Of a DNA stretch of 64,000 bases, positions 16,665 to 25,335 are shown one piece after another. The DNA is from JACJWR01 sp963752505 (GTDB lineage: Bacteria > Actinomycetota > Actinomycetes > S36-B12 > UBA10799), in contig CAVVYM010000002.1 in assembly GCA_963752505.1 (NCBI GenBank), forward strand, positions 124,001 through 188,000. The letters run 5' to 3'. How positions within the stretch are numbered: position 1 is the stretch's first letter; each line of letters opens with the position of its first letter. A program made the position numbers and the translations under genes. Below the pieces are notes generated by a model that was not told the origin of the DNA, did no database searches, and worked only from the letters and a program-made list of their open reading frames with translations.

Positions 16665-17375
16665 TTGCCTACCGTGGCCGTGCCCCGAGACGACATCGAC
16701 GCGCCCCCGCCGGACCCCGTGGTCGTGCGCCGCTGGCTGCTGGGGTTCGCCGTATTCGCGGTCGTTGCCGTCATAGGTCTGCTGATTCCGGTGGGTTCGT
16801 TGGGATGGCGCGTGCTGGGGCTGGTCGTGTTCTTCCACATCGGAACGGTGCTTCTTGCGCGCCGCACCGGCGACGAGTTGCTGTGGCGGTCCTGGTGCGT
16901 GCTTGCACCGCTGAGCGTGCTGATGGTGCTGCCGGACTGGTTCCTCTCAGCCGAGTTGGGCAGCCTGATTTTTCCCGACACCGGCGCGCCCTTCATCGGC
17001 ACGGTGCCGCTCTTCATGGCGGGTATGTGGACGATCGCTCTCCTGCCCATCGTGCTCGTGGGCTCGATCGTGGCCGGCCGGGGAGGCCCAGTGGTGGGTG
17101 CGGTTGCCGCCGCCGGCGCGGGTCTCGTGATGTTCTGGGGCGCCGAACTGGCTGCTCCGCTGATCCCGCTATGGGAGCCAGTGGGTGTGACTATGGTCGC
17201 TGGGGTGGCCGGGTACGTGGTCATGCCCGAGATCGTGCTGAGCGCGGCCGCCTTCCTGCTGGTGGCTACCGCGGGCCGCATCCCCACGATCGCCACGGCC
17301 GCCCTGACTGTGCTGCTGCCGTTCACCTACACCGGGATGCTGGCGACGGGCTACCAGTTCATGAGCCAGCTCTGA
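16665..17375 (+). CDS. Unrecognised seven-helix membrane protein
   Basis: 236 residues from the TTG at 16665, chosen because an AGGAGG site ends four bases before it; a GTG at 16674 is the alternative. The frame is open further upstream but antisense to the SnoaL-like gene. Seven hydrophobic helices with a short Pro/Asp-rich N-terminal tail (DDIDAPPPDPVVVRR), no soluble domain. Topology resembles small polytopic proteins of the DUF6989 sort, but I cannot assign a function. It is convergent with the Fer4/CDGSH gene, five bases between stops. Confidence 0.6.
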   Translation: MPTVAVPRDDIDAPPPDPVVVRRWLLGFAVFAVVAVIGLLIPVGSLGWRVLGLVVFFHIGTVLLARRTGDELLWRSWCVLAPLSVLMVLPDWFLSAELGSLIFPDTGAPFIGTVPLFMAGMWTIALLPIVLVGSIVAGRGGPVVGAVAAAGAGLVMFWGAELAAPLIPLWEPVGVTMVAGVAGYVVMPEIVLSAAAFLLVATAGRIPTIATAALTVLLPFTYTGMLATGYQFMSQL

Positions 17376-17380
17376 CGAAC

Positions 17381-17872
17381 TCAGCCGGCGCCGGTGCCAG
17401 GATCGCTGAATCCCAACCGCCGATGGCTGCCGTCACAGAAGGGCTTCTTGGCGCTGTTCCCGCACCGGCACAGCCATACCCGCTCGGACTCCTCCAACAC
17501 ACTGCCGTCGGCACCGACGACTCGAACCGGCCCCTGCACCGCGAGTGGCCCGTCTGCCTCGACGGTAATCGTCACCGGCTCGGCGACTGACTCGGCGATG
17601 CCCATTGCCTCAGCAACGACTTCCTCTTCGGCCACCGCTTCGTCTCCATCGGTGAGTTCGTCCTCGGGCATGCGATACGCGAGTGCACCGCTCGGGCAAC
17701 CGTCGATGGTCGCACGCAACGCGTCCGGGCTGGCGGCTTCGGCGTTGATCCACGGCCGCTCACCGGGCTGGAACACCTGGGGCAGGGAACGCACGCAGTG
17801 GGCCGAGTGAATGCACTTGTCACTGTCCCACAGGACGGTGATGCCATCAGCTGGGTATTCCTTGGTTGCCAT
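17381..17872 (-). CDS. Mono-cluster ferredoxin-like plus CDGSH iron-sulfur protein
   Basis: 163 residues. Residues ~10-70 match the small (4Fe-4S) mono-cluster domain (Fer4_19/DUF1271): DKCIHSAHCVRSLPQVF, then DGCPSGALAYR, giving Cys-rich ligands. An acidic linker of about 30 residues follows, then a CDGSH-type 2Fe-2S domain with the ligand set CRCGNSAKKPFCDGSH (three Cys, one His). It is a soluble redox or iron-sulfur-storage protein; the physiological partner is unknown. The start could be the GTG one codon earlier. Confidence 0.85.
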   Translation of the reverse strand: MATKEYPADGITVLWDSDKCIHSAHCVRSLPQVFQPGERPWINAEAASPDALRATIDGCPSGALAYRMPEDELTDGDEAVAEEEVVAEAMGIAESVAEPVTITVEADGPLAVQGPVRVVGADGSVLEESERVWLCRCGNSAKKPFCDGSHRRLGFSDPGTGAG

Positions 17873-18119
17873 CACCGGATTGTTTCAGGTGCCACGGGAT
17901 TCCGCGACCGCTGCTGTGAAGCCTGGGCATCCCTTGCACTTGACCGACTCCCTGACGAGGCCAGGCGGGTGCGTCCTTCGTCCATCGGACTCCGAGAGTG
18001 CGCCGACGGTGATGTGGGTCACTGCTGGCACCGTCGGAAGCACGCCTCGCGGTGTACTTTCGACGAATGGCGCTCATCGTCGCCTTCTCACCGACGGGCA
18101 CATGCCATAGCGTGCGGCC

Positions 18120-18707
18120 ATGGACGTAGGCAGCAACGACCTCCTGCGGTTCGTGATCGTCCCCAAAGTGGCACATCCCTGGTATGACGAGGTGCTGCGC
18201 GGGGCACGCAGCCAGGCAGAAGCGATGACACAGGTGCTGCGACGGGCGATTGAGGTGGATTTCCGACCACCGGCACAGGCCTCGGTTGCGGCGCAGCACG
18301 ACACGCTGTCGGAGGTGCTGGAATCGGAACCGGCGGGCATCGCAATCGATCCGGTGGAGTCGGCGCGCGACATCGGTGCGATCTCCGAGGCGATCCACCG
18401 CGGCATCGCCGTCGTGGTGTTCGACTCCCCCGCCGCTGATTCGAACATCACCGGTGTGGGCAACGACTTCGGCGAGCAAGGTGAGATCGCGGCCCGGCGC
18501 CTCGCGGAACTCCTCGACGGGGTCGGAGAGGTCGCGGTGATGCAGGGGGTGCCCGACGCCCCGAACCACCTCCAGCGCTACCGCGCGCAATTGGCGGTGC
18601 TGGCGAACCACCCTGACCTGGGCGGCTACCTGGCCTGCGACGCGTCGGGACCGATCGGCATCGACGAGGTCACCGCCGCCAACGCCCACGAGTTCCTGCA
18701 ACCGTGA
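18120..18707 (+). pseudogene. Truncated periplasmic-binding-protein-like sugar-binding protein
   Basis: 195 codons. The sequence follows a Peripla_BP_4 (ribose/rhamnose-binding type) fold: FVIVPKVAHPWYDEVLRGA, DFRPPAQASVAAQ, PAGIAIDPVE, VVVFDSPAADSNITGVGNDFGEQG. After the VAVMQGVPDAPNHLQRYRA segment it jumps directly to HPDLGGYLACDASGPIGI, skipping the section normally between them, and stops about 80-100 residues short. There is no signal peptide or lipobox. I read it as an internally deleted and 3'-truncated remnant. A TAGCGT box lies six bases before the ATG, so it may still be transcribed without a leader. Confidence 0.55.
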
Positions 18708-18810
18708 TGCGGCACCAGCCCCCCGCGAGTGCACAGGTCTGTCGCAGTAGGGCTCGAAAAAGTGGCGCTGAGTGCTACAAAGCCGTGCAGGCACGGGGAA
18801 GGTGGGCGGG

Positions 18811-19443
18811 TTGAGCGCCGGGAAGCCGTCGTGGGGAACGTACTGCGACAGCATCGGCGATCGATCCGGGCTGTTCAGCGCGCTCGCTGCGCAGTGGCAT
18901 CCGACCAGCGCGCTGTATCCGGGCAGTTACCTCGACTTGTCGCCCTCAACCGCCATCCCGTCGGTCACCTACGTCGACACCGATCGTCGCGCCGCGCGCT
19001 ACTTCGCCGACGAGGAGCTGGTTGCGGCCGAACTCGACGGCCGCATACTTCCCGGATCAGGCACCGAGGTGACATTCCTGCAGGCCGACTACACCGCGCC
19101 GCTCCCCTTCCCCGATGGCCAGTTCGACCTGCTCATCTCGCTGTACGCAGGACCCGTCTGGGAGAACTGCCGGCAGTACCTCGCGCCGACGGGCCTCCTC
19201 CTGGCCAACACCAGCCACGGCGACGCGAGCCTCGCAGCGCTGGATCCGACTCTGCAGCTTGCCGCTGCCGTGGTTCACCGGGCCGGAAGCTACCGCCTCG
19301 ACACCACGAACCTCGACAGCTACCTGATCCCGAAACGGCCAGCCGCCGCGAATCCGGCGACGATCCGCGGCCAGGGACGGGGCATCGCCTACACCCGCAG
19401 CGCCTTCGCCTACGTCTTCACCGCGCTGGGCGAGGGCGCCTGA
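18811..19443 (+). CDS. Probable SAM-dependent methyltransferase-like protein
   Basis: 210 residues from the TTG at 18811, chosen for the GGAAGG site eight bases upstream; GTG 18802 is possible. A Rossmann-like pattern is visible: YLDLSP as the motif I position, VTYVDTDRRAARYF as motif II with the acidic residue, EVTFLQADYTAPLPFPDGQFDLLISLYAG as motifs III-IV, and GLLLANTSHGD after it. The Gly-rich motif I is weak, so cofactor binding is uncertain. The substrate is unknown. It lies between two eroded genes. Confidence 0.6.
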   Translation: MSAGKPSWGTYCDSIGDRSGLFSALAAQWHPTSALYPGSYLDLSPSTAIPSVTYVDTDRRAARYFADEELVAAELDGRILPGSGTEVTFLQADYTAPLPFPDGQFDLLISLYAGPVWENCRQYLAPTGLLLANTSHGDASLAALDPTLQLAAAVVHRAGSYRLDTTNLDSYLIPKRPAAANPATIRGQGRGIAYTRSAFAYVFTALGEGA

Positions 19444-19605
19444 TCGGACGTCCGGTGCGGGCGACGACATCGGGATCAACCGGACCTTCAGCCCCGGGGC
19501 CGGCACGGGAGGAGTCTGCATTCAGACCACCTACGCCAGGATCCTTCGCAACTATGCTCCGCCCACCTGCCAGCGCAACAACCTGCTATCCGCGCAGGCT
19601 CAGCC

Positions 19606-19711
19606 ATGTGCGCCAACTGCAAACACCGAACCGCGACGGACGGCACTGTAGTGGTGGGGCGGACCATGGAGTTCCCGGCGATCCTGCCGTGGCAACTGCA
19701 GGTGACTGCCC
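19606..19711 (+). pseudogene. N-terminal remnant of a choloylglycine-hydrolase/penicillin-acylase-like protein
   Basis: MCANCKHRTATDGTVVVGRTMEFPAI is visible in pieces: an N-terminal Cys followed by T-x-DG-x-VVVGRTMEF, the signature start of linear-amide C-N hydrolases (Ntn fold, Cys2 nucleophile). After about 35 codons the match stops and the frame runs into unrelated sequence before the glucokinase start. The remaining ~270 residues of the enzyme are absent. The 160 bases upstream are coding-like in another frame but unrecognised. The stretch 19444-19855 otherwise holds only the glucokinase ribosome site. Confidence 0.45.
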
Positions 19712-19855
19712 CAGCGTGCCGACTTCACATCGCTGGCGCCGGCAACCCGGCCGCCACCAACCCCATTGGAGTTCGGGCTCGCTTGCGCGTCACCCCAACA
19801 GCGAGACACCAGATGCTCTGCGGTTCTACTGTGCGAGGTAACGAAGGGAGCATCA

Positions 19856-20887
19856 ATGCTGAGAGCCGGAGTTGACCTCGGCGGTACCAAGATCCAAGCC
19901 GTCATCTGCGATGAGAACGACGTGGTCGTCGGCCAGTTCCGACGCCTCACTCCTACGTCAGGCGGTCCGCCGGACGTGGCCGACGCCATCGCCGAGGCCG
20001 TTCACGGTGCAGCCGAGGCCGGTGGGGTCAACCCAGCTGACGTCAAGGCTGTCGGGGTGGGTTCGCCCGGGCAGATCGACAAGGTTGCCGGCACTGTCAG
20101 CCAGGCGTTCAACCTGCCCGGGTGGAGCGGCATCTATTCCCTCGGTGCGGGCCTGACGGAGCGGCTCGGCGGAATTCCGACCGCCCTCGCCAATGACGTC
20201 CAAGCTTCAGTGATCGCGGAGATGGTGCTCGGCGCCGGCCGCGACTACGGCTCGTTCCTGGGGGTATTCGCAGGCACGGGAGTTGGCGGCGGAGTGGTGA
20301 TCGGCGGCGACCTCTGGCTCGGTCGCGGCGCAGCTGGGGAGATCGGCCACATGGTGGTGCAGACCCGTGACGGAAGGCGCTGCCCGTGCGGGCGCGACGG
20401 CTGCATGGAGGCCTACGCCGGACGGGGGGCCATGGAAGCAGAGGCTCGCCGACGCATCGCCGATGGCGAGAAGTCGAAGCTGCTCAAGATCATGAAGAAG
20501 AAGGGCAAGACCCGCATGGCGTCGGGAGTGTGGGCGAAGGCCCTGCGCCACGGCGACCCAGTGGCGACTGACCTGATCGACGATGCCGTGTGGGCGCTGG
20601 GGTCGGCCATCGCCAGTTCGGTGAATCTGCTCGACGTTGAAGCGGTTGTGATCGGTGGTGGCCTCGGCTTGCGCCTGGGGCAGCCCTTCGTTGACGACAT
20701 AGCGGCCGCGATGAAGCCACATCTGGTGCTGGAGATGCATCCGCCAGCGATGCATCTGGCCGAACTTGGCGACCTGGGAGGGGCGATCGGGGCGTCGTTG
20801 CTGGTGGAAGAACACGCTCCTCGTCGAAAGGACGCCCGCAGCACCCGAACCGTTCACCACATCGATCCCGCCGCGGCCGGCACCTAG
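19856..20887 (+). CDS. ROK-family glucokinase-like sugar kinase
   Basis: 343 residues from the ATG at 19856 with AAGGGAG upstream. N-terminal phosphate loop GVDLGGTKIQAVI, second phosphate motif GVFAGTGVGGG at ~138-148, catalytic Asp in LANDVQASV, and the ROK zinc motif GHMV...CPCGRDGCMEAYAG. It phosphorylates glucose or a related hexose with ATP. An insert rich in Lys (EKSKLLKIMKKKGKTRMASG, ~205-225) and a basic C-terminal tail are longer than in typical glucokinases. No linked transporter is intact; the neighbouring sugar-binding gene is truncated. Confidence 0.88.
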   Translation: MLRAGVDLGGTKIQAVICDENDVVVGQFRRLTPTSGGPPDVADAIAEAVHGAAEAGGVNPADVKAVGVGSPGQIDKVAGTVSQAFNLPGWSGIYSLGAGLTERLGGIPTALANDVQASVIAEMVLGAGRDYGSFLGVFAGTGVGGGVVIGGDLWLGRGAAGEIGHMVVQTRDGRRCPCGRDGCMEAYAGRGAMEAEARRRIADGEKSKLLKIMKKKGKTRMASGVWAKALRHGDPVATDLIDDAVWALGSAIASSVNLLDVEAVVIGGGLGLRLGQPFVDDIAAAMKPHLVLEMHPPAMHLAELGDLGGAIGASLLVEEHAPRRKDARSTRTVHHIDPAAAGT

Positions 20888-20909
20888 GCCAGCGCCGGAT
20901 CGCAAGCGG

Positions 20910-20946
20910 GGCGCTGCCGTCAGGCCCGGGCGCTGCCGTCAGGCCC
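20910..20946. repeat. 18-base direct repeat spanning the rskA stop codon
   Basis: GGCGCTGCCGTCAGGCCC occurs at 20910-20927 and again at 20929-20946 (period 19). The second copy contains the rskA stop and final codons; the first lies just beyond. A short recent duplication is the simplest reading. Confidence 0.7.
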
Positions 20947-21724
20947 CAACCTGGGCCACCATGTCGCCGGTGGGCTCCTTCGATCCACCGGGCGGCTCCA
21001 GGGTGATCACGTAGGACTCGACATCGGCTCCGCCGTCCAGAACGACTGCAACATGGCCCTGTTCGTCGGGCACGAAGACGCCGGCGGACTGCTTCGAGCC
21101 GTCCTCGTTCACCCGCCAGACCTGATAGCACATCCCCTTCGCCGGGGTGGGCAGATCGGAGGCGAGGAAGACGCTCTTGTCCATCTCGCCGCTGGTCACC
21201 ACCCGTGACTGAGAGCCCATCAGATCGACGTCCGTGAAGTTGGCGTCGCCTGCAGCCGCCACTTCGAGAACCGAGGCGGAAGCGGCGTCTGCGGCGACGG
21301 GCTGCACCGGCATCGTCTGCCTGCCCACGAGCACGCCGCCGACGAAGAGGACGGCGGCGACCGCGGCTGCGGCCAACCAGCGCAGCGCCGGACGAGACCG
21401 CTCCCGTTCACCGACTCCCGTCGGGACGTCATCTGGCCGCTGGGGCTCAGCGGTGGAAGCCAGTCCAGCGGAATTCGCCGCGGACCTTTCGATCCCCGAA
21501 GCCTCGCCCGCTGACCCGTCGATGCGGCCCTGCACCGAGTGCCACACCTCGGCCGGCGGTACAACCGCCTGAGTGTCTGCGACGCTGCCCAGCACCTCGT
21601 AGAAGTCGGCGAGCTCGTCAGCACAGGCGGCGCACTGGGCCAAGTGGCGCTCGAATTCGGCGCGTTGCGATTCGTCGAGAGCGTCGACCGCGTAGGCGCC
21701 CACCAAGTCATGGAACTGGGTCAT
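20939..21724 (-). CDS. rskA: Anti-sigma-K factor (RskA-like)
   Basis: 261 residues from the ATG at 21724, overlapping the sigma gene stop by four bases. N-terminal anti-sigma domain with the HLAQCAAC zinc motif (H-x3-C-x2-C, ~28-35), a Ser/Glu-rich linker, one membrane helix (LAAAAVAAVLFVGGVLVG, ~130-147), and an extracytoplasmic RskA domain (SVFLASDLPTPAKGMCYQVW, SAGVFVPDEQG, LEPPGGSKEPTG). It holds SigK at the membrane until a signal triggers release. Coupled translation ensures stoichiometry with the sigma factor. The zinc motif next to a thioredoxin/CcdA pair suggests a redox cue. Confidence 0.9.
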   Translation of the reverse strand: MTQFHDLVGAYAVDALDESQRAEFERHLAQCAACADELADFYEVLGSVADTQAVVPPAEVWHSVQGRIDGSAGEASGIERSAANSAGLASTAEPQRPDDVPTGVGERERSRPALRWLAAAAVAAVLFVGGVLVGRQTMPVQPVAADAASASVLEVAAAGDANFTDVDLMGSQSRVVTSGEMDKSVFLASDLPTPAKGMCYQVWRVNEDGSKQSAGVFVPDEQGHVAVVLDGGADVESYVITLEPPGGSKEPTGDMVAQVGA

Positions 21725-22293
21725 GGTGAATCCTCCAGGCGCATCCGGAGGGCACGCAGGGCGTCGCGGATGCGCGTCTTGGCGGTGCCGAGCGGAATGT
21801 CGAGCCGACCGGCCACGTCGGTGTGGGTGAGTCCCCCGAAATAGGCCAGTTCTAGTGCCTCCCGCTGCAACGGCGTCAGGCGCTCCATGGCCGCGCGCAC
21901 GCGGCGGTGCTCCGCACGCAACTGCACCACCTCGGCCACCGAGTCGTGCGCCGTGACAACCGAACCACTCGCCCAGATGGCGCTGCGGTCGCGGTCGGAC
22001 TGTTCCCTGCGGACCCGATCCACCGCCCGCCGATGCGTCATCATCGCGACCCAAGCGCGGGCCGAGGATGAATCAGGGTCGTAGCGCCCGGCCTGCGACC
22101 AAATCTCGGTGAAGGTCTCTTGCAGGACGTCCTGTGCCAGGTGTGCATCCCTCGTGACCCGCAAGGCCAGGCCGTAGGCCGACGGACTCATGAGTTCGTA
22201 GAACTGCGCGAAGGCTGCCTCGTCGCCGGCAGCAGACCTCGCGAGCAAGTCGCCCGGGGACGGTCCGGCGGCGGAGGCGGTCACAGTAGCCAT
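21721..22293 (-). CDS. sigK: ECF sigma factor, SigK type
   Basis: 190 residues. Region 2 at ~15-85 (AFAQFYELMSPSAYGLALRVTRDAHLAQDVLQETF, then ARAWVAMMTHRRAVDRVRRE) and region 4 at ~130-185 (LTPLQREALELAYFGGLTHTDVAGRLDIPLGTAKTRIRDALRALR). It directs RNA polymerase to stress promoters and is held by the overlapping RskA. Its start is eight bases after the CcdA-like stop, so it belongs to the thioredoxin-ccdA operon. Confidence 0.92.
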   Translation of the reverse strand: MATVTASAAGPSPGDLLARSAAGDEAAFAQFYELMSPSAYGLALRVTRDAHLAQDVLQETFTEIWSQAGRYDPDSSSARAWVAMMTHRRAVDRVRREQSDRDRSAIWASGSVVTAHDSVAEVVQLRAEHRRVRAAMERLTPLQREALELAYFGGLTHTDVAGRLDIPLGTAKTRIRDALRALRMRLEDSP

Positions 22294-22300
22294 GGTCGCA

Positions 22301-23095
22301 TCACGGGATGAATTCCGAATCGAGGTTCCACGGCGCGATGGGTGCGTTGGCGATCAGCCAGGTCTCCAGCTCCCGCATCCACCCAGTGGCCACGAGCACG
22401 CCTACCACGATGAATACCAGGCCCAGTCCTCGGCGGAACCAGCCGTGGGCGTCGGCGGCCCACCCGAAGCGCCGCACCACTCGTTGGCCAGCCAGGGCGA
22501 TCACCAGCAGAGTCGCGCACAGTCCCAAGACATAGGCGATGAGCAGCGCGACGCCCCGCGCGGGTTCGGCGGGCAGCACGGTCACGATCACGTATCCGTA
22601 CAGCGGTGAGCACGAGGTGAACACCGGCCCCAGCGCAGCGCCGGTCAACACCTGACCCGCGACACCGTCCCGGTTCCGCGCCGCGCCGAGACGCTGGGCG
22701 GATCTCGACTGCAGGGCGAGCTTCGCGGAGATGCCTTCCCACAGGTTGGGGAACAAACCCACCAGGCCCAGGGCAATCAGCAGCCCACCCGACACCCACT
22801 GCCACACCTCGGTGGGGATTCCGATGAGCGCGGTGGACGCCTTCAGCGCCATGGTGAACAAGAAGATCGACGCGCCCAGCGAACCGGTGATCACCAGGGC
22901 GCGGCGGAGTGCCGAAGTCTTGGTCACCGTACGCTCCTGGACTGCGACGGCAACGCCGGAGCCGCCTGGTCGCGCGGGCTCATCGCCCATCACGCCGGCG
23001 ACGGAACCGCCGACGATCACTGGCAGCAGCGGCAACACACAAGGCGCCAGCGTGGTCAACATCCCGGCCAGGACTGCGCCTATCAGCTCAATCAT
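22301..23095 (-). CDS. ccdA: CcdA/DsbD-like thiol-disulfide transmembrane electron carrier
   Basis: 264 residues from the ATG at 23095 (upstream in-frame codons belong to the thioredoxin gene region). Six or more membrane helices; the first contains TLAPCVLPLLPVIVGG with the conserved Cys-Pro, and the fourth TGAALGPVFTSCSPLYG with the second Cys, the redox pair that carries electrons from cytoplasmic thioredoxin across the membrane. The immediate upstream gene encodes a secreted thioredoxin lipoprotein, its likely acceptor. Confidence 0.88.
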   Translation of the reverse strand: MIELIGAVLAGMLTTLAPCVLPLLPVIVGGSVAGVMGDEPARPGGSGVAVAVQERTVTKTSALRRALVITGSLGASIFLFTMALKASTALIGIPTEVWQWVSGGLLIALGLVGLFPNLWEGISAKLALQSRSAQRLGAARNRDGVAGQVLTGAALGPVFTSCSPLYGYVIVTVLPAEPARGVALLIAYVLGLCATLLVIALAGQRVVRRFGWAADAHGWFRRGLGLVFIVVGVLVATGWMRELETWLIANAPIAPWNLDSEFIP

Positions 23096-23120
23096 GAGAT
23101 GCCCTTCATCGACGGTGTCA

Positions 23121-23663
23121 TCACACCGTCTGCGAAGAGATCTGCTCCCCGGTGACCGCCCCGGTGAACTTGGCCTGCTGCGCACCGGACGGGTCCACCT
23201 GCACGAAGGTGTGCTGCACGGTGACGCCGTACTCCTGCTTCAGCTCGGACGCGTCGTCGTAGTCGACACTCACCACGGTGAGACCCGGGGGCACTCCGTC
23301 GGCGTCGAGATTCGACACGGCCTGTTGGCAGGTGGGGCACCAGGAGGCGTTGAAGAACAGGACGACGTTGCCTGCGTCGTGATACTGCTGCTTGTTCGCT
23401 TCGTAGGTGGCCTGATCAATCCACGCGCCCTCAGTCGCGGCCTGCGTCTCCGAGCCACTTTCGGCGGCGGCGCCCGGAGCTGGCGAGGTCGCGGAAGTGG
23501 TCGATTCGGCTGCCGGCGCGCTCGTGGCCGGCGTTGACGCGGCCTGCTCGCTGGCGGCTGCGGAATCGGCGGTTCCTCCCGCGTCCGACGCGCATCCTGC
23601 AAGCACGATGCCGAGTGCCGCGGCGGCGGCGAAGAAGGCGGGGGCCTTGGTCAGTCTGTTCAT
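23121..23663 (-). CDS. Thioredoxin-like lipoprotein
   Basis: 180 residues. Signal peptide with lipobox LAGC (Cys ~23), a Ser/Ala/Thr-rich extracytoplasmic linker to ~78, then a thioredoxin fold with VVLFFNASWCPTCQQAV, active site CPTC, and the later VTVQHTFVQVDPSG strand with the usual cis-Pro replaced by a Thr-Phe-Val context (a variant worth noting). It is anchored on the outer face of the membrane and should receive electrons through the adjacent CcdA to reduce secreted proteins. It heads the trx-ccdA-sigK-rskA operon. A GTG precedes the ATG by one codon. Confidence 0.88.
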   Translation of the reverse strand: MNRLTKAPAFFAAAAALGIVLAGCASDAGGTADSAAASEQAASTPATSAPAAESTTSATSPAPGAAAESGSETQAATEGAWIDQATYEANKQQYHDAGNVVLFFNASWCPTCQQAVSNLDADGVPPGLTVVSVDYDDASELKQEYGVTVQHTFVQVDPSGAQQAKFTGAVTGEQISSQTV

Positions 23664-23900
23664 CACTCATCCTGTGGTTGTCGTTGCTCTGAGTTCCGAG
23701 CGGTCATACGTCATTCGCACGCCGGACCCGCTCGGATTGGTCGGAGTCTGAGCAAGGTCATCGTTCACCGCTCGCGGAGGTCGGCGGCGCGTGCCCGAAT
23801 CACCGCCCGGGCTGAGGGCGGGCCTGAGTCGGGCAATTCCGCTTCAGAGGCCGGATTTCCCGGCTGGAATCCGCACTGAGAAGTCAAACCTGGGTGTGGA

Positions 23901-25211
23901 TCAGCTGGCGGGTGAAGCGCCGTCGGCCATCGTGGTGATGATCTTGCGCGCGGCGGTGGTGGCGACCGCCTGGCCGTCGGCCGATGGCGCAAGGCTGGAC
24001 CAGACGACGATGGAGACCTTGGTATCGGGGTCGTAGCCCATGAAGGAGTTGTAGCCCGGCATCTCCCCGGTGTGTCCGAGGTAGGGCCCGAACGAAGCGA
24101 GGCCATAGCCGTACTTCGGGCTGTCCGCGGCGTCCGGATCCCGTGCCTGCAAGCTGTCGAGGCGTTCCTGCTGCATCTCGGGGCTCAGCAGTGAGCCCGA
24201 TCCCAGCGCGGTCACCCAAGTCGTCAAGTCCTCCAGGGTGGAGATGCCTTGCCCCGCCGTCCACGTCCACGACGGATTGTCCGCTGTGACGTTGTTCGGC
24301 TCGAGCGTGCCTGCCTGGGCCTCGGCGAGTTGGTCCGGAGGCAACGAGAGATCGTCCATCTGGGCAACGTTGGTGCCGTACATGTAGCCGTCGGTGAACG
24401 GGGCCGGGATCTCCGCGGTGTCGCTGGGAGGGAAGCTGGTCTGCGTCAGTTTCAGCGGGTTGAACAGGCGGTCGGCAAAGATGGTGGCGATCGGCTTGCC
24501 CTCGAGTTTCTCGGCAATCAGACCCAGCAGCACGGTGTTGGTGTTTGAGTAGTGGAAACCCTCGCCGGGCGGAAAGTAGGGCGGGTTGGACAGTCCGAGC
24601 GCGAGCAGCTCGGTGGGCTGCCAGGCCTTCTCGGGCTCGTTGTCCAGCGCCTCGTTGAGGGTGAGGGTTTCGCTGTAGTTGTAGAGGCCGCTGCGCATGT
24701 CCAGTAGCTGCGCGATGGTGATGTTCTCACCATTGGGCACACCGTCGTAGTAGTCCGAGACTGGATCCTGCAGGCCGATCTTGCCCTCCTGCGCGAGTTG
24801 CAGGATCACGGTGCCGGTCCAGGTCTTGGTGTTGGAACCGACTCGAACGTGCAGATCAGGGGTCACCTTTGTGTCGCCACCAAGGGTGGTGGTGCCGTAG
24901 ACCGCCTGGATATCGCCGTCGGGGGTACGCACGAGTGCCGCCATCCCCGGTGCCATGAACTCGGTGGCGGTCTCGTCCAGGACTTGCTGCAATGCGGCCT
25001 GATCGAATGTCGCTGCGGACGCGCTTGCCGACGCCGTGGCGGAGGTCGGTGCGTCAGTAGAGGTGGACGACGAGCACCCCGCCAGCACCGCAACCGAGAC
25101 GGCCCCGAACACTCCAGCGCGTATCAACAACGCACGTCGCCGCTCGGATCGCCCACCGCGCTTGGTGAGTTGGGGGACACGAGCGGCTGCGGAAGCCTCA
25201 ACTGGGTACAT
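23901..25211 (-). CDS. Beta-lactamase-family serine hydrolase lipoprotein (DD-carboxypeptidase-like)
   Basis: 436 residues from the ATG at 25211. A basic N-terminus, hydrophobic stretch and lipobox VLAGC (~46) predict a lipoprotein. Class C beta-lactamase/DD-peptidase motifs are intact: S-x-x-K in RVGSNTKTWTGT (~129-132), Y-x-N in HYSNTN, and H-x-G in LGHTGEMPGY near the C-terminus. It likely acts on peptidoglycan peptides or a small ester/amide outside the cell. It resembles the degenerate homologue at 29290-30619, which has lost these residues. About 240 bases without a gene separate it from the thioredoxin operon. Confidence 0.85.
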   Translation of the reverse strand: MYPVEASAAARVPQLTKRGGRSERRRALLIRAGVFGAVSVAVLAGCSSSTSTDAPTSATASASASAATFDQAALQQVLDETATEFMAPGMAALVRTPDGDIQAVYGTTTLGGDTKVTPDLHVRVGSNTKTWTGTVILQLAQEGKIGLQDPVSDYYDGVPNGENITIAQLLDMRSGLYNYSETLTLNEALDNEPEKAWQPTELLALGLSNPPYFPPGEGFHYSNTNTVLLGLIAEKLEGKPIATIFADRLFNPLKLTQTSFPPSDTAEIPAPFTDGYMYGTNVAQMDDLSLPPDQLAEAQAGTLEPNNVTADNPSWTWTAGQGISTLEDLTTWVTALGSGSLLSPEMQQERLDSLQARDPDAADSPKYGYGLASFGPYLGHTGEMPGYNSFMGYDPDTKVSIVVWSSLAPSADGQAVATTAARKIITTMADGASPAS

Positions 25212-25335
25212 GCGCTGACGGTACACGCATCCGACATCGCGTCACGCAGGCTCATGGCGGTAGGGGTCATCCGTTGTGTCGATGTTCTCGACCTCTGAAC
25301 TTGCCCGCGCCGCAAGCAGGAAGGGGCCGAGCTTA

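Noticed and set aside
17847..18854. 335-codon antisense frame across the truncated sugar-binding gene
   Set aside because: Composition is Arg/Gly/His-rich shadow sequence with no family resemblance; the plus strand shows real binding-protein motifs.
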